This document shows positions 6,822 through 7,897 of a stretch of 7,897 bases of DNA, piece by piece. Where the stretch lies: NCBI GenBank assembly GCA_011391285.1, contig JAABQU010000008.1, forward strand, positions 1-7,897, written 5' to 3'. The notes beneath the pieces were generated by a model, which searched no databases, was not told where the DNA came from, and saw only the letters and a list, made by a program, of their open reading frames with translations. The position numbers and the translations under genes were made by a program. Source of the DNA: Thiobacillus sp. Lineage in GTDB: Bacteria; Pseudomonadota; Gammaproteobacteria; Burkholderiales; Thiobacillaceae. Position 1 is the stretch's first letter. Each line of letters starts with the position of its first letter.

Positions 6822-7897
6822 TGTCCCGCATTGCTCCGGTTCTTAATGTGTTATCCAAGGTGATCATGCTGTTCTCGATTACCTTCGTGCTGCCGCTGGC
6901 CCTTTCCTGGATACGTGACGACGGTGCGCAACGCGCCTACGACGAAGCCATTCTCATCACCTTCGTGGCGGGTGCGCTGACCTGGCTGTTCACCCGTAAA
7001 TCGCAGCGCGAATTGCAGACGCGCGACGGCTTCCTGCTGGTGCTGCTGGCGTGGACCAGCCTGCCGGCGTTTGCCACCCTGCCCCTCCTGATCTACATGC
7101 CGGATCTCTCGTTCACCGACGCCTATTTCGAAACGGTGTCGGGTATCACCACCACCGGTTCCACGATCCTGTCCGGACTGGACAATCTGCCGATGTCGAT
7201 CAACCTGTGGCGCGGCCTGCTGGTATGGTTCGGCGGCATGGGGCTGATCGTGCTGGCGGTCGCCATCCTGCCGCTGCTGGGTGTCGGCGGCATGCAGATC
7301 TACAAGGCCGAGACCCCGGGGCCGATGAAGGACACCAAGCTCACCCCGCGCATCACCGAAACCGCCAAGGGCTTGTATCTCATCTATGTCGGCATCACGA
7401 TCGCGTGCGGATTTTCGTTCTGGCTAGCCGGCATGACGCCGTTCGACGCCGTCATTCATGCCTTTACCACGATGGGGTTGGGCGGCTTTTCCTCGCATGA
7501 TGCAAGTTTCGGCTACTGGAACTCACCTGCCATCGAGGTGGTGACGGTGGTGTTCATGCTGGTCGCCGGAATCAATTTCTCCACGCATTTCCTGGCGTGG
7601 CGGCAGCGCGGGGTGGCAGCCTATCGCCACGATCCGGAGGTACGCTGGTTTCTCACCGTGGCGCTCGGCAGCGCGCTGCTGATCGCGATCTATCTGAACG
7701 CCATGCGCGTCTACCCGGATTTTTCTCAGGCGCTGCGCTTTGCCGTCTTCAATACCGTGTCGATCGCCACGACGACCGGGTTTGCCAGCACCGATTTCAA
7801 CCAGTGGCCGATTTTTGCACCCTTGTGGATGCTGTTCCTGTCCAGTTTCGCCTCCTGCTCGGGCAGTACCGGCGGCGGCATGAAAATGGTGCGCGCC
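6821..7897 (+). CDS. trkH: Trk system potassium uptake channel subunit TrkH (partial, runs off the window)
   Basis: 359 codons are present and open to the last base. TrkH is usually ~480 residues, so about the last quarter is outside. It is a polytopic inner-membrane protein that passes K+ inward, with TrkA as gating ring. All four pore-loop filter regions of the superfamily are visible: SGITTTGST (GITTTG at 108-113), TTMGLGGFSSHDASFGYW (from 216), SIATTTGFASTDF (TTTG at 317-320) and CSGSTGGGMKMVR (GSTGGG at 348-353). The short N-terminus leads into a first TM helix (residues ~14-31). Other signature pieces are WRGLLVWFGGMGLIVLAVAILP and QIYKAETPGP. The ATG at 6821 overlaps the trkA stop by one base and has no Shine-Dalgarno, indicating translational coupling. 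A TrkG/KtrB identity is less likely given the adjacent trkA with two RCK units and the QIYKAETPGP segment. Confidence 0.95.
   Translation, partial: MSRIAPVLNVLSKVIMLFSITFVLPLALSWIRDDGAQRAYDEAILITFVAGALTWLFTRKSQRELQTRDGFLLVLLAWTSLPAFATLPLLIYMPDLSFTDAYFETVSGITTTGSTILSGLDNLPMSINLWRGLLVWFGGMGLIVLAVAILPLLGVGGMQIYKAETPGPMKDTKLTPRITETAKGLYLIYVGITIACGFSFWLAGMTPFDAVIHAFTTMGLGGFSSHDASFGYWNSPAIEVVTVVFMLVAGINFSTHFLAWRQRGVAAYRHDPEVRWFLTVALGSALLIAIYLNAMRVYPDFSQALRFAVFNTVSIATTTGFASTDFNQWPIFAPLWMLFLSSFASCSGSTGGGMKMVRA

Overview
The window is a compact, GC-rich, single-direction gene block (all genes on the + strand) that looks like an ordinary betaproteobacterial chromosome. The gene order fmt end - rsmB - DUF4390 protein - ntrY-like kinase - ntrX-like regulator - trkA - trkH, together with the protein sequences, points to a betaproteobacterium. 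A Thiobacillus/Rhodocyclales-type organism is my inference; no rRNA or other taxonomic marker is present. I see no tRNA, rRNA, CRISPR array, insertion sequence or phage gene.

Layout: positions 1-48 carry the last 15 codons of a gene that resembles the C-terminus of fmt (methionyl-tRNA formyltransferase). A ~105-base gap (49-153) follows, with an extended -10-like element and a 13-codon upstream ORF whose stop codon lies inside the start region of rsmB. From rsmB onward there is essentially no intergenic DNA: rsmB (154-1431) overlaps a secreted DUF4390 protein (about 1394-2029), which overlaps ntrY (2029-4161) by one base. ntrY overlaps the regulator gene (4158-5432) by four bases, 15 bases separate that from trkA (5448-6821), and trkA overlaps trkH (6821 to beyond the end) by one base. 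The block is therefore very probably one operon or a chain of translationally coupled genes.

How the genes fit together: fmt and rsmB belong to translation (initiator tRNA formylation, 16S rRNA m5C967). DUF4390 is an exported protein of unknown role. NtrY is a complete four-TM sensor kinase with HAMP, PAS, HisKA and HATPase domains and all catalytic boxes intact. Its partner has an intact receiver and an intact Fis-type DNA-binding helix-turn-helix, but the AAA+ domain between them is visibly decayed: Walker A lysine, Walker B acidic pair, sensor II arginine and the whole GAFTGA segment are missing. TrkA and TrkH are the NAD-binding gating subunit and the channel subunit of the Trk potassium uptake system.

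The most notable point is the regulator. It has the architecture of a sigma-54 activator but should be unable to hydrolyse ATP or remodel sigma-54 holoenzyme, so it probably acts as a plain phosphorylation-controlled DNA-binding protein. The rest of the window looks ordinary.
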